Source: Usitatibacter palustris (GTDB lineage Bacteria; Pseudomonadota; Gammaproteobacteria; Burkholderiales; Usitatibacteraceae). Taken from it: a DNA stretch of 64,000 bases. Made by a program: the position numbers and the translations under genes. Under the pieces are notes generated by a model. That model was not told the origin of the DNA and did no database searches. It saw only the letters and a program-made list of their open reading frames with translations. The stretch is taken from contig NZ_CP053073.1 in NCBI RefSeq assembly GCF_013003985.1, forward strand, positions 3,894,809-3,958,808, in the 5' to 3' direction. This document shows positions 30,805 through 39,095 of this stretch, piece by piece; the stretch's first letter is position 1; the number at the start of each line of letters is the position of its first letter.

Positions 30805-32126
30805 CCGGTCTGGAGTGGCTGTGCATCGGGATGCTCGTTTCGTTTTTCGTGCTGCTCCTGGCCGGCATGCCCGTTGCCCTCACGTTGGCGACCGTGGGCT
30901 TCGTCTTCGGCGCGCTGGGGTTCGGTACCGGGCTCTTCAATCTCCTTCCCCTGCGCATCTATGGCGTGGTGGCCAACTACCAATGGCTCGCGATACCCCT
31001 GTTCGTGTTCATGGGAGTGATGCTGGAGAAGTCGCGGCTCGCCGATGACCTGCTCGATGTCGTGGGCCACATCGCCGGCGGCCTTCGCGGCGGCATGGCG
31101 TTGGGAATCATCGGCGTGGGCGTGCTCATGGGCGCCACGACGGGGATCGTGGGTGCGACGGTCATCACGCTGGGCCTGCTCACGCTGCCTACGCTTCTGA
31201 AGCGCGGCTACGATCCGGGGATCGCCTGCGGCGCGATCTGCGCGTCAGGCACGCTGGGCCAGATCATCCCGCCCTCGCTGATCCTGATCCTTCTTTCCGA
31301 CATCCTGCAGCTCTCGGTGGGCACGCTCTTCGCGGCCGCGGTGATTCCGGGGATGCTGCTCGCGGCGATCTACTGCATCTACATCGTCATCGTCGGCATG
31401 ATCTGGCCCGACAAGGTGCCGCCGATTCCGCGCGCGGAACGCGATGCCGTGTCGCGCCGCCAGTTGTGGATCCGCTTCTTCAAGGTCGTGGTGCCGCCGG
31501 TGTTGCTGGTGATGTCCGTTCTGGGTTCGATCATCGGCGGCGTAGCCGCACCGACGGAGGCCGCGTCGATGGGCGCGCTCGGCGCGATCGTCGTCACCGC
31601 TTTCGCGGGGCGCATGTCATGGAAGGTGCTGCGCGAGACCTGCCAGCAGACCACGCGCATCACCGCGATGATGATGTTCATCCTCATCTGCGCGCAGGTG
31701 TTCTCGATCGCCTTCCGTGGCCTGCATGGCGAGGGGCTCATCTCCGCGATGTTCGACTGGCTGCCGGGCGGGCTCGCCGCCGACATCTGGTTCCTGATGG
31801 CGCTGATCTTCGTCCTGGGCTTCTTCATCGAGTGGATCGAGATCAGCTATATCGCCGTGCCGCTCTTCCTGCCGGTGTTCGTCGCGCAGAACGTGGATCT
31901 CGTGTGGCTCGCGATGCTCATCTGCGTGAACCTGCAGACCTCGTTCCTCACGCCGCCCTTCGGCTGGGCGCTCTTCTTCCTGCGCGGGGTCGCGCCGCCG
32001 GAAATCAAGACGAAGCACATCTACCGGGGCGTGGTTCCGTTCATCCTGATGCAGGTGCTGGCCGTGACGCTGGTCTTCTTCTTCCCGCAACTCGCCCTTT
32101 GGCTGCCGAAGGCGATCGGGTGGTGA
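30801..32126 (+). CDS. dctM: TRAP transporter large membrane subunit
   Basis: A 441-aa DctM permease of the ion-transporter superfamily with about 12 membrane helices. Conserved blocks include LAIPLFVFMG, GATTGIVGATVITLG, ASGTLGQIIPPSLILIL and AAPTEAASMGALGA. It starts inside the dctQ stop and ends 5 bp before the convergent MFS gene's stop. Together with dctP and dctQ it forms a full importer, probably for an aromatic, keto or hydroxy acid used with the neighbouring CoA-transferase. Confidence 0.95.
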   Translation: MTGLEWLCIGMLVSFFVLLLAGMPVALTLATVGFVFGALGFGTGLFNLLPLRIYGVVANYQWLAIPLFVFMGVMLEKSRLADDLLDVVGHIAGGLRGGMALGIIGVGVLMGATTGIVGATVITLGLLTLPTLLKRGYDPGIACGAICASGTLGQIIPPSLILILLSDILQLSVGTLFAAAVIPGMLLAAIYCIYIVIVGMIWPDKVPPIPRAERDAVSRRQLWIRFFKVVVPPVLLVMSVLGSIIGGVAAPTEAASMGALGAIVVTAFAGRMSWKVLRETCQQTTRITAMMMFILICAQVFSIAFRGLHGEGLISAMFDWLPGGLAADIWFLMALIFVLGFFIEWIEISYIAVPLFLPVFVAQNVDLVWLAMLICVNLQTSFLTPPFGWALFFLRGVAPPEIKTKHIYRGVVPFILMQVLAVTLVFFFPQLALWLPKAIGW

Positions 32127-32130
32127 GTCG

Positions 32131-33372
32131 CTAGGCGCGCGCGAGGCGCAGGCCGCGCACGCGCCAGAAGAGGAAGCCCGCGATCGCGAGGTTGAGCCAG
32201 TTCCACAGGATGCCGTTGATGAAGGCGGCTTGGTACGAGCCCGTGAGGTCGAAGACCTTGCCCGACATCCAGCCGCCCAGCGCCATGCCCGCGAGCGTGC
32301 ACATGATCACCGTGCCCACGGTCGCACCGACCTTCGCCGCAGGGAAGTGCTCGCGCACGATGATCGCGTACGCCGGCACGATGCCGCCCTGGAAGAGCCC
32401 GAAGAGCGCGGAGATCACGTAGAGCGGCACCAGCCCGTCGAACGGCAGGAACAGGAACAGCGCCACCATCTGCAGGAACGATCCGGTGAGCAGCGTGAGC
32501 AATCCGCCAATGCGGTCGCACAACCAACCGAAGAAGAGCCGGCTCACGATCCCGAAGCCCAGCATGATCGAGAGCATCTCCGCGCCGCGCGCCGCGCCGT
32601 AACCGAGGTCGCCGCAGTACGCGACGATGTGCACCTGCGGCATCGACATCGCGACGCAACAGGCCACGCCCGCGATCATCAGCAACGCCAACGCCGCGGG
32701 CTGGCTCATGCCGAACGGGCGCTCGTTGCTCATCACGGCGCCGGAAGCCGACCTCGACGCGATGATCAACGGCGGCCGGCGGCGCATGCACAGCGCCAGC
32801 AGGAACATCGTGATGCCGCAGAAGATCGCCATGCCGATGTAGGTCTGCCGCCAACCCAACGTCTCCACGAAGTACTGCACCACCGGCGGCCAGATCGTGC
32901 CGCCCAGGTAGTTGCCGCTCGCGCAGATCGCGACCGCCATGCCGCGGCGCTTCTCGAACCAGAGCGTGGTGTCGGCCATGAGCGGCGCGAACGTCGACGA
33001 GCCTCCGAAGAGACCGATGAGGAATCCGTGCGCGAGCCCGAAGACGAGAATGTTGGGCGCGTACGCCGAGATCGCGTAGCCCGCGCCCATGGAGATCGCG
33101 CCGATGACGAGCGGGACGAGGATGCCGAAGCGATCGGCGAGGCGCCCCGCCAACATGCCGCCCACGCCCCAACCGAGCATGAGCATCGAATAGGGCAATG
33201 CCGCGTCCGCGCGCGCGATGCCGAAGTCCGCCTGCACGACGGGCAGCACCACGGGAACGATGTACATGCCGCTCGCGCCGATCGTCATCAGCGCGAGCGT
33301 GACCATCAGGCGGGACCAGGCGTACGGGGAATCGACTCCGGGTGCTTCAGCCGGCGAGGCTTGCGACGACAA
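32131..33372 (-). CDS. MFS transporter (OFA/monocarboxylate type)
   Basis: A 413-aa 12-helix major facilitator. It has the loop 2-3 motif GRLADRFGILVPL and a second-half counterpart GWLCDRIGGLLTL. FAPLMADTTLWFEKRRGMAVAICASGNYLGG in helices 4-5 is typical of the oxalate/formate-monocarboxylate group. The apparent start is TTG at 33372, supported by AAGGAAA about 7 nt upstream; the next ATG (residue 23) would cut into helix 1. Substrate is probably a small carboxylate, in keeping with the TRAP and CoA-transferase genes. Confidence 0.9.
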   Translation of the reverse strand: MSSQASPAEAPGVDSPYAWSRLMVTLALMTIGASGMYIVPVVLPVVQADFGIARADAALPYSMLMLGWGVGGMLAGRLADRFGILVPLVIGAISMGAGYAISAYAPNILVFGLAHGFLIGLFGGSSTFAPLMADTTLWFEKRRGMAVAICASGNYLGGTIWPPVVQYFVETLGWRQTYIGMAIFCGITMFLLALCMRRRPPLIIASRSASGAVMSNERPFGMSQPAALALLMIAGVACCVAMSMPQVHIVAYCGDLGYGAARGAEMLSIMLGFGIVSRLFFGWLCDRIGGLLTLLTGSFLQMVALFLFLPFDGLVPLYVISALFGLFQGGIVPAYAIIVREHFPAAKVGATVGTVIMCTLAGMALGGWMSGKVFDLTGSYQAAFINGILWNWLNLAIAGFLFWRVRGLRLARA

Positions 33373-33417
33373 TGCGGGCTTTCCTTGTAGGACGAGCCTG
33401 CATTGTAGTCAGGGTAG

Positions 33418-33600
33418 TCAGGGGCTGCTTTTTGCGGCCTGCAGGAGTGATGCGATCGCCTCGCGATCGATGGGCTTGGCGACGATCGTCACCGGACGCA
33501 GGAGGATCGCCCCGTCGGTGAGAAGCTCCACGTCGTAGTACTGGCCCGAATATTTCTTTCCGAGCGAAAGCTGCCCGCTGCGTCCGACGAGTTTGACCAT
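33418..33600 (-). CDS. Small AbrB/SpoVT-like protein (possible orphan antitoxin)
   Basis: A 60-aa protein with the swapped-hairpin pattern KLVGRSGQLSLGKKYSGQYYDVELLTDGAILLRP, reminiscent of AbrB/MazE-type DNA-binding antitoxins. ATG at 33600 has GGA 8 nt upstream, so it is preferred over the TTG at 33612. No toxin-like partner is adjacent: the neighbours are an MFS carrier (45 bp downstream, same strand) and a divergent secreted repeat protein. It may instead autoregulate or control the MFS gene. Confidence 0.6.
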   Translation of the reverse strand: MVKLVGRSGQLSLGKKYSGQYYDVELLTDGAILLRPVTIVAKPIDREAIASLLQAAKSSP

Positions 33601-33698
33601 GTCAGTTTCCAATGCGGCATGAAGGCAGGAAAACGCTTCTCGGCACCTGCCGGTTGACCTGCCACAATGAATTCACCCCCTCGTCGGAGGAGATGGCG

Positions 33699-34370
33699 AT
33701 GACGAAGCGAATTCTCGCGGTTGCGGTGCTCAGCTCGACGGCAATCTTTACCGTGGATGCGCAGGCTTACTACCCGTGTCCGGACCCCGTGGCGGGCGCC
33801 CTGTTCGGCGGCACGGTCGGCGCGATTGCGGGAGGCCCGCCCGGCGCGGTCGCCGGCGCGTTCCTCGGCGGTCTCATCGGGTCTACGGCGTGCGCGTCTT
33901 ATCCCTCCTACGGCTACGCGCCCCCGCCGGCCTACTACGCGCCGCCCGCGGCTTACGCGCCCTCGTACTACGCACCGCCCGCCTACTACCCCGCGCCTGT
34001 CTACTACGGCAACTCCTACTATCCGGCGCCGTACTACCGTCCGGTCTACGGTTACGGGTATGGCTATGGTGGTGGCTACTACAAGCGTGGATACGGGTAC
34101 GGCTACAACCACGGCCACGGTTACTACGGCCACGGCAATGGCAACGGCCATGGTGGCTACGCCCACAACAACGGCAACGGATATAGCCGCGGTGGGCAAC
34201 AGGGCTACAGCCGTGGCGGACAGCAGGGATATAGCCGCGGTGGGCAGCAGGGATACAGCCGCGGTGGGCAGCAGGGATACAGCCGCGGCAACGGGGGCTA
34301 CCAGACTGCCTCCAACGGCGGTGGCGGCCGATACAGCGGCGGGAACGGCGGCGGGCGCTCCCAGCGCTAG
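33699..34370 (+). CDS. Exported Gly/Tyr-rich repeat protein with glycine-zipper
   Basis: A 223-aa exported low-complexity protein. Signal peptide 1-23 (cleavage after AQA). A glycine-zipper-like membrane hairpin (ALFGGTVGAIAGGPPGAVAG) is followed by Pro-Ala-Tyr-Tyr repeats. Next comes a GYGYGYGGGYY block and an HGHG block, and then four full plus one partial GYSRGGQQ octapeptides (residues 161-197). Start ATG 33699 is chosen because GGAGG lies 8 nt upstream; the ATG at 33693 sits on that site. Tyr/Gly-rich low-complexity sequence suggests a surface matrix or self-associating protein. I know no family match, and the function is open. Confidence 0.75.
   Translation: MTKRILAVAVLSSTAIFTVDAQAYYPCPDPVAGALFGGTVGAIAGGPPGAVAGAFLGGLIGSTACASYPSYGYAPPPAYYAPPAAYAPSYYAPPAYYPAPVYYGNSYYPAPYYRPVYGYGYGYGGGYYKRGYGYGYNHGHGYYGHGNGNGHGGYAHNNGNGYSRGGQQGYSRGGQQGYSRGGQQGYSRGGQQGYSRGNGGYQTASNGGGGRYSGGNGGGRSQR
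34179..34289 (+). repeat. 24-bp in-frame tandem repeat (GYSRGGQQ x4.6)
   Basis: Four full 24-bp units (34179-34274) and a 15-bp partial unit code for GYSRGGQQ. Units 3 and 4 differ by one base; units 1 and 2 have diverged further at silent positions. This pattern suggests recent unit gain by slippage. The repeat keeps the reading frame, so changes in copy number would alter protein length only. Confidence 0.9.
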
Positions 34371-34804
34371 CGAGTGATCACCACGAGCACGCTGCAGTGC
34401 GAGTGCTCGATCAGTGACTTCGATACCGAGCCGCTCCACCAGCGCTTGGCCCAGCTGTCGAGGTGCTTGTGGCCCGCCACGATGAGGTCGACGTTCACGC
34501 GCTTCGCATAGTCGACGATCGCTTCGACCGGGTGGCCCACCACGAGCTCGCCCTTGGCGTTCAGGCCCAGCTCCGATAGCCGCCGCAGTCCTTCGGCGAG
34601 GATGCCCTCGTACTTCTTGCGCTCGATCTCGCCCAGCTGCGGGTCGTAGAACGCGCCCTCGCCGCCGACGTAGATCGAATCCTGGGGCATCACGGCAATC
34701 AGGAACAGTTCAGCGCCCTGCATCTGCGCGACTTCCTGGCAGTCGAGCAGGGCCTTCTGGCCCGCCTGCGAGCCGTCGTAGGTCAACAGAATCCGTCTGT
34801 TCAT
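34367..34804 (-). CDS. Universal stress protein (UspA family)
   Basis: A 145-aa single-domain Usp. It starts with RILLTYDGS (Asp for ATP), and the nucleotide-binding GHKHLDSWAKRWWSGSVS follows the G-2x-G-9x-G-(S/T)-like plan with some deviation. The end SHCSVLVV is typical. AAGGAGGGATCGAC before the ATG is a strong ribosome site. It overlaps the 3' end of the convergent Gly/Tyr-rich gene by 4 bp and is divergent from the cyclophilin gene. Likely a cytoplasmic stress factor that binds ATP. Confidence 0.92.
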   Translation of the reverse strand: MNRRILLTYDGSQAGQKALLDCQEVAQMQGAELFLIAVMPQDSIYVGGEGAFYDPQLGEIERKKYEGILAEGLRRLSELGLNAKGELVVGHPVEAIVDYAKRVNVDLIVAGHKHLDSWAKRWWSGSVSKSLIEHSHCSVLVVITR

Positions 34805-34865
34805 GTCGATCCCTCCTTGCGCATCGATTTGCTACAGTCGCCGCAATCCACGCGGAGGGTAAACG

Positions 34866-35750
34866 ATGAAGGTCCTGCCTGTCTTGGTTTTCGCCGTCGC
34901 GGCCGGAACCGCGGTTGCCGCCACCCCGAAGAACCCCGGAGAGCTGCTCGCGGCCTCGCCCGCGACGGACTGGCGCAAGCCCGATCCGGACCGCACGCTC
35001 TATATGGAGCTTCCCTCCGGACGCGTCGTCATCGAGCTCGCGCCCGACTTCGCGCCGCAGCACGTGGCCAACATCCGCACGCTGGTGAAGGCGAAGTGGT
35101 TCGACGAAGGGGCGAGCGTCTACCGGCTCCAGGACAACTACGTCGCGCAGTGGGGTGATGCGACCGAGAAGAAGCCGCTGGGCGAAGCGAAGAAGAACGT
35201 GCCCGCGGAGTTCACGCGGCCGATCGCCGGGATGCCGACGTTCACGAAGCTGCCCGATCGCGACACTTACGCCGACGAGGCGGGCTATGCCGCGGGCTTT
35301 CCCGTGGCGCGCGACCTGAAGAGCGGACGGGCCTGGCTCGTGCACTGCTACGGCATGGTGGGCGCGGGGCGCGCGAACGAGCTCGATTCAGGAAATGGCG
35401 CCGAGCTCTACGCGATCATCGGCAGCGCACCGCGGCTGCTCGACCGCAACGTGACGCTGGTCGGGCGGGTGCTCCGCGGCATCGAACTTCTCTCGTCGCT
35501 GAAGCGCGGCACCAAGCCCCCGCTGGGCTTCTACGAGAAGCCCGAGGACACCACGCCGATCGCATCGGTCCGGTTTGCCGCCGACGTATCCGAGGACAAG
35601 CGCACGAACCTCGAGGTGCTGCGCACCGAGAGCGCCACGTACAAGGCGCTCGTCGAGATGCGCCGCAACCGAAAGGACGACTGGTGGAAGGAACCGGCGG
35701 GACACGTGGACGTGTGCAATTCGTCCGCGCCCGTGCGCGACGCGCGCTGA
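34866..35750 (+). CDS. Exported peptidyl-prolyl isomerase, cyclophilin type
   Basis: A 294-aa periplasmic cyclophilin-like protein. Signal peptide 1-18 (VAA). The cyclophilin core begins at LPSGRVVIELAPDFAPQHVANIRTLVKAKWFD and includes FYRLQDN-like VYRLQDNYVAQWGD. The catalytic Arg-Phe-Gln pattern of cyclophilins is altered here (YRLQDN), so activity may be weak. A long insert and a C-terminal extension make it larger than standard cyclophilins (about 165-190 aa). GGAGGG lies before the ATG. Confidence 0.82.
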   Translation: MKVLPVLVFAVAAGTAVAATPKNPGELLAASPATDWRKPDPDRTLYMELPSGRVVIELAPDFAPQHVANIRTLVKAKWFDEGASVYRLQDNYVAQWGDATEKKPLGEAKKNVPAEFTRPIAGMPTFTKLPDRDTYADEAGYAAGFPVARDLKSGRAWLVHCYGMVGAGRANELDSGNGAELYAIIGSAPRLLDRNVTLVGRVLRGIELLSSLKRGTKPPLGFYEKPEDTTPIASVRFAADVSEDKRTNLEVLRTESATYKALVEMRRNRKDDWWKEPAGHVDVCNSSAPVRDAR

Positions 35751-35763
35751 CGACCGCGGGTCG

Positions 35764-36015
35764 CTACTTCGACCACGCCGCGATGTCGGAGACGTCGATC
35801 TTGAAGTCCTGGTTCTTGGGCAGGCTCTCGGCGTTGAGCCGGTCCTGCTCGACATGAAACGCCGCCGCCAGCTTGAAGCTGATTACCGCGAGGTTCGTCG
35901 GATCGGTGCTCATCTTCATGGCGCTTTCGGAGATGGTCACCGCATTGGTGGCGAGCCTGACGTAGATCTTCTCGGCGAGGTCGCGGACCTTCATGTCGAA
36001 CGCGGGCTGGGTCAT
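35764..36015 (-). CDS. Conserved small hypothetical protein
   Basis: An 83-aa soluble, mildly acidic, helical protein with a C-terminal DFKIDVSDIAAWSK. No motif that I recognise. AAGGATTCCC precedes the ATG at a good distance. It is 13 bp convergent with the cyclophilin gene and divergent from the MESH1-like gene, so it is an independent unit. Confidence 0.6.
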   Translation of the reverse strand: MTQPAFDMKVRDLAEKIYVRLATNAVTISESAMKMSTDPTNLAVISFKLAAAFHVEQDRLNAESLPKNQDFKIDVSDIAAWSK

Positions 36016-36082
36016 GGGAATCCTTCGGGTGGGTGGTTCATCCTACGCCTCGCGGCGCCAGGATTATCATGTTCGTCACACC

Positions 36083-36613
36083 ATGAATGATCCGCTCTTC
36101 CTCCTGATCAAGGCGGTCGATTTCGCGGCGCACAAGCACCGCGACCAGCGTCGCAAGGACGCCGAGGCCTCGCCCTACATCAACCATCCCATCGCCCTCA
36201 CGCGGGTGTTGCGCGTCGAGGCCGGTGTGTCCGACATCGACGTGCTCGTGGCCGCGCTGCTCCACGACACGATCGAGGACACCGAGACCACGCGCGATGA
36301 GCTCGAGCGCGAGTTCGGCGCGCACATCGCGGGGATCGTGGACGAAGTCACCGACGACAAGAATCTCGTGAAGGCCGATCGCAAGCGCATGCAGGTCGAG
36401 CACGCCGCGACGATCAGCCCGGAGGCGAAGCTCGTGAAGCTCGCCGACAAGATCTGCAACCTGCGCGACATGCTGACCGCCCCTCCGGCCAACTGGCCGC
36501 TGGAGCGGCGCATCGAGTATTTCGACTGGGCGAAGGAAGTGGTGGACCAGTTGCGCGGCGCGCACCCGGGCCTGGAAGCGCTCTTCGACCAGGCTTACGC
36601 CGGGCGGCCCTGA
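36083..36613 (+). CDS. MESH1-like HD-domain (p)ppGpp hydrolase (small alarmone hydrolase)
   Basis: A 176-aa single HD-domain protein resembling animal MESH1/HDDC3. It has KHRDQRRKDAEASPYINHP, ALLHDTIEDTE and KLVKLADKICNLRD. Metal and catalytic residues His35, His61-Asp62, Glu65-Asp66 and Asp122 are intact. There is no synthetase or regulatory domain, so it should only degrade (p)ppGpp, or NADPH as reported for human MESH1. It overlaps the 3' end of the convergent YetF-like gene by 19 bp. Confidence 0.9.
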   Translation: MNDPLFLLIKAVDFAAHKHRDQRRKDAEASPYINHPIALTRVLRVEAGVSDIDVLVAALLHDTIEDTETTRDELEREFGAHIAGIVDEVTDDKNLVKADRKRMQVEHAATISPEAKLVKLADKICNLRDMLTAPPANWPLERRIEYFDWAKEVVDQLRGAHPGLEALFDQAYAGRP

Positions 36614-37128
36614 GGTTTCCTGCTCGGGGCGGGTTCGCCCTTGCGCTTGATCGCGCTCAGCTGTCCGTTGCTCTCCAGGTGGCACAGCTTCACCTCGGAG
36701 ATGTCGGCGATTCCCTGCAGCCGGAGCTGGGAAAACAACTCCTCTCGCGTGATCATTTCCTTGCGCATGTTCCGGTGGAGCATCACGCCATCGCGCACCA
36801 GCGGCAGCGGGCGCGGCTCGATGAGCTTCTCCATCCAGCGATAGCGGAAGGAGAGCCAGTCGAGGAGCATGTCCCAGAAGACGAGTGTGCCTACGAGCAC
36901 GAGGCCTTCGGTGATCGACCGGTATTCGCTCGCCATCGCCTGCTGCGACGCATCGGCGATCAACACCACCAGCAGGATGTCCGTGACCCCGACGTTGGTG
37001 GCGCCGCGGCGTATCACGCGGAAGAAGATCCAGAGTGCGAAATAAACCACCGTCCCGCGCAACACGATGTCGAGCAGGCCCATGGTTGGCACCCACATCG
37101 CGTGCCAGTCGATCGCGAAGATGTTCAT
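36595..37128 (-). CDS. YetF-like (DUF421) membrane protein
   Basis: A 177-aa inner-membrane protein. Three N-terminal helices are followed by the cytoplasmic domain with DGVMLHRNMRKEMITREEL and LRLQGIADISEVKLCHLE, the DUF421 signature. The C-terminal tail is basic (KRKGEPAPSRKPQGRPA). The start is uncertain: ATG at 37128 gives a typical N-terminus, while ATG at 37155 would add nine residues; neither has a good ribosome site. Function is not established. Bacillus relatives are linked to spore or envelope properties. Confidence 0.78.
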   Translation of the reverse strand: MNIFAIDWHAMWVPTMGLLDIVLRGTVVYFALWIFFRVIRRGATNVGVTDILLVVLIADASQQAMASEYRSITEGLVLVGTLVFWDMLLDWLSFRYRWMEKLIEPRPLPLVRDGVMLHRNMRKEMITREELFSQLRLQGIADISEVKLCHLESNGQLSAIKRKGEPAPSRKPQGRPA

Positions 37129-37224
37129 GGCGGCCGTCGGAGGACTATCCGCCATCGTGGCAACCGGCGTGACCGGCAACAAGGGATGGCACACGCCTCG
37201 CCGTGTCAGCGAACGCCGACAGGC

Positions 37225-39054
37225 TTACTCGACGGTGACGCTCTTCGCGAGGTTGCGCGGCTTGTCGACGTCCGTGCCGCGCTTCAACGCCGTGTGATAC
37301 GCGAGGAGCTGCACGGGGATCGTGTGGACGATCGGGGAAAGGATTCCTGAATAGCGCGGCGTGCGAATCACATGCACGCCCTCGCTCTCGGTGAAGTGAC
37401 TGTCGAGGTCGGCGAACACGTACAGCTCGCCACCGCGTGCGCGCACCTCCTGCATGTTCGACTTCACCTTCTCGAGGAGCTGGTCGTTGGGCGCGATCAC
37501 CACGACGGGCATGTTCTCGTCGACGAGCGCGAGCGGTCCGTGCTTGAGCTCGCCCGCGGGATACGCCTCGGCGTGGATGTACGAGATCTCTTTGAGCTTC
37601 AGCGCGCCTTCGAGGGCGACCGGGTAATGCATCCCGCGGCCGAGGAACAGCGCGTGATCGCGCAGCGCGAAGCGTTCGGCCCACGCCTGCACCTGCGGTT
37701 CGAGGTTGAGCGCGTGCTGGATCGAACCCGGGACGAAGCGCAGTTGCTCTAGGGCGTCGTGCTCGGCTTGCGCGGAGAGTCGGCCGCGGCTCTTGGCGAT
37801 GGCGAGCGCGAGCGTGAAGAGCGAGACGAGTTGTGTCGTGAACGCCTTGGTCGAGGCGACGCCGATTTCCGCACCGGCCCGTGTGTAGAAGACGAACTTC
37901 GACGCGCGCGGGATCGCGCTTTCGCGCACGTTGCAGATCGAGAGCGTGCGGCCGTGGCCGAGCTCCTTCGCGCGCTTCAATGCTTCCATCGTGTCGAGCG
38001 TTTCGCCCGACTGGGAGATCGTGACGACGAGCTGGCGATGATCCGGAATCGAATCGCGGTAGCGGTATTCGTGGCCGAGCTCCACGTTGCACGGGAGCTG
38101 CGCGAGGGATTCGATCCAGTAGCGCGCGACGAGACCTGCGTAGTAGCTCGTGCCCGAGGCGAGGATCAGCGCGCCGGACAGATCCTTGAACGCCTCCATC
38201 GCGCCCGCGCCGAAGAGGCCGTCAACATCCACGCCGCCGTCGATCACGCCTTCGATCGTGTCGGAGACCGCGCGCGGCTGCTCGTGGATCTCCTTCTGCA
38301 TGTAATGGCGATAAACGCCGAGGTCCACGGCATCCGCGCTCAATTCGGAGATGTAGACCTTGCGCTCGACCTGGCGGCGATCGCGATCGACGATCTCCAC
38401 ACCGCTGCGGCGAATCGCAACCACGTCGCCATCTTCGAGATAGATCACGCGCTTGGTCTCCGCGATCACGGCGGAGACATCGGACGCGAGGAAGTTCTCG
38501 CCGTCGCCCAGGCCCACGACGAGCGGGCAGCCCATGCGGGCGCCGGCGATGGTGTCGGGATCCGAGAGTGCAACCACGCCAATTGCGTAGGCACCGCGAA
38601 GATCGGAGGCCGTCTTCTGTGTGGCGACGAAGAGGTTATTGCCCGCCTTGAAGTAGTGATGCACGAGGTGGGCGATCACCTCGGTGTCGGTTTGCGAGGC
38701 GAAGGCGTAGCCGAGCGCGATCAGCCGTGCGCGTTGCTCCTCGTGGTTCTCGATGATGCCGTTGTGGACCACGGCGATCTCGTCGCCCGAGACGTGCGGA
38801 TGCGCATTGGGCTCGGTGACGCCGCCGTGCGTGGCCCAGCGGGTGTGCGCGATGCCGAGGATGCCCTCGACCTTGTCCGCGCGCACGGCGCTTTCCATCT
38901 CCGCCACGCGCCCGACGCGGCGCACGCGCCGGATGCCGCCATTGAGCACGGCGAGCCCCGCGGAGTCATAGCCGCGATACTCGAGCCGCTTCAGGCCCTC
39001 GACGAGGACCGGAACGATGTTGCGATCTGCGATGGCGCCAACGATGCCGCACAT
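37225..39054 (-). CDS. glmS: Glutamine--fructose-6-phosphate aminotransferase (isomerizing)
   Basis: A 609-aa enzyme, the same length as E. coli GlmS. It makes glucosamine-6-phosphate for peptidoglycan and lipopolysaccharide. Cys2 ([12 protein letters not shown]) is the glutaminase nucleophile. Two SIS sugar domains follow ([26 protein letters not shown]), and the C-terminal [11 protein letters not shown] is standard. Start at 39054 is fixed by the need for Cys after Met. In E. coli and many relatives it directly follows glmU; here about 7 kb of other genes lie between. No glmS ribozyme-like structure is visible in the 41 bp upstream. Confidence 0.98.
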   Translation of the reverse strand: MCGIVGAIADRNIVPVLVEGLKRLEYRGYDSAGLAVLNGGIRRVRRVGRVAEMESAVRADKVEGILGIAHTRWATHGGVTEPNAHPHVSGDEIAVVHNGIIENHEEQRARLIALGYAFASQTDTEVIAHLVHHYFKAGNNLFVATQKTASDLRGAYAIGVVALSDPDTIAGARMGCPLVVGLGDGENFLASDVSAVIAETKRVIYLEDGDVVAIRRSGVEIVDRDRRQVERKVYISELSADAVDLGVYRHYMQKEIHEQPRAVSDTIEGVIDGGVDVDGLFGAGAMEAFKDLSGALILASGTSYYAGLVARYWIESLAQLPCNVELGHEYRYRDSIPDHRQLVVTISQSGETLDTMEALKRAKELGHGRTLSICNVRESAIPRASKFVFYTRAGAEIGVASTKAFTTQLVSLFTLALAIAKSRGRLSAQAEHDALEQLRFVPGSIQHALNLEPQVQAWAERFALRDHALFLGRGMHYPVALEGALKLKEISYIHAEAYPAGELKHGPLALVDENMPVVVIAPNDQLLEKVKSNMQEVRARGGELYVFADLDSHFTESEGVHVIRTPRYSGILSPIVHTIPVQLLAYHTALKRGTDVDKPRNLAKSVTVE

Positions 39055-39095
39055 GCCGTGATTATCGCCTATGCCGCGATGATTTTCGGCAACTG

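Noticed and set aside
34179..34289. Possible CRISPR-like repeat array
   Set aside because: The 24-bp units are tandem without spacers and code in frame for GYSRGGQQ.
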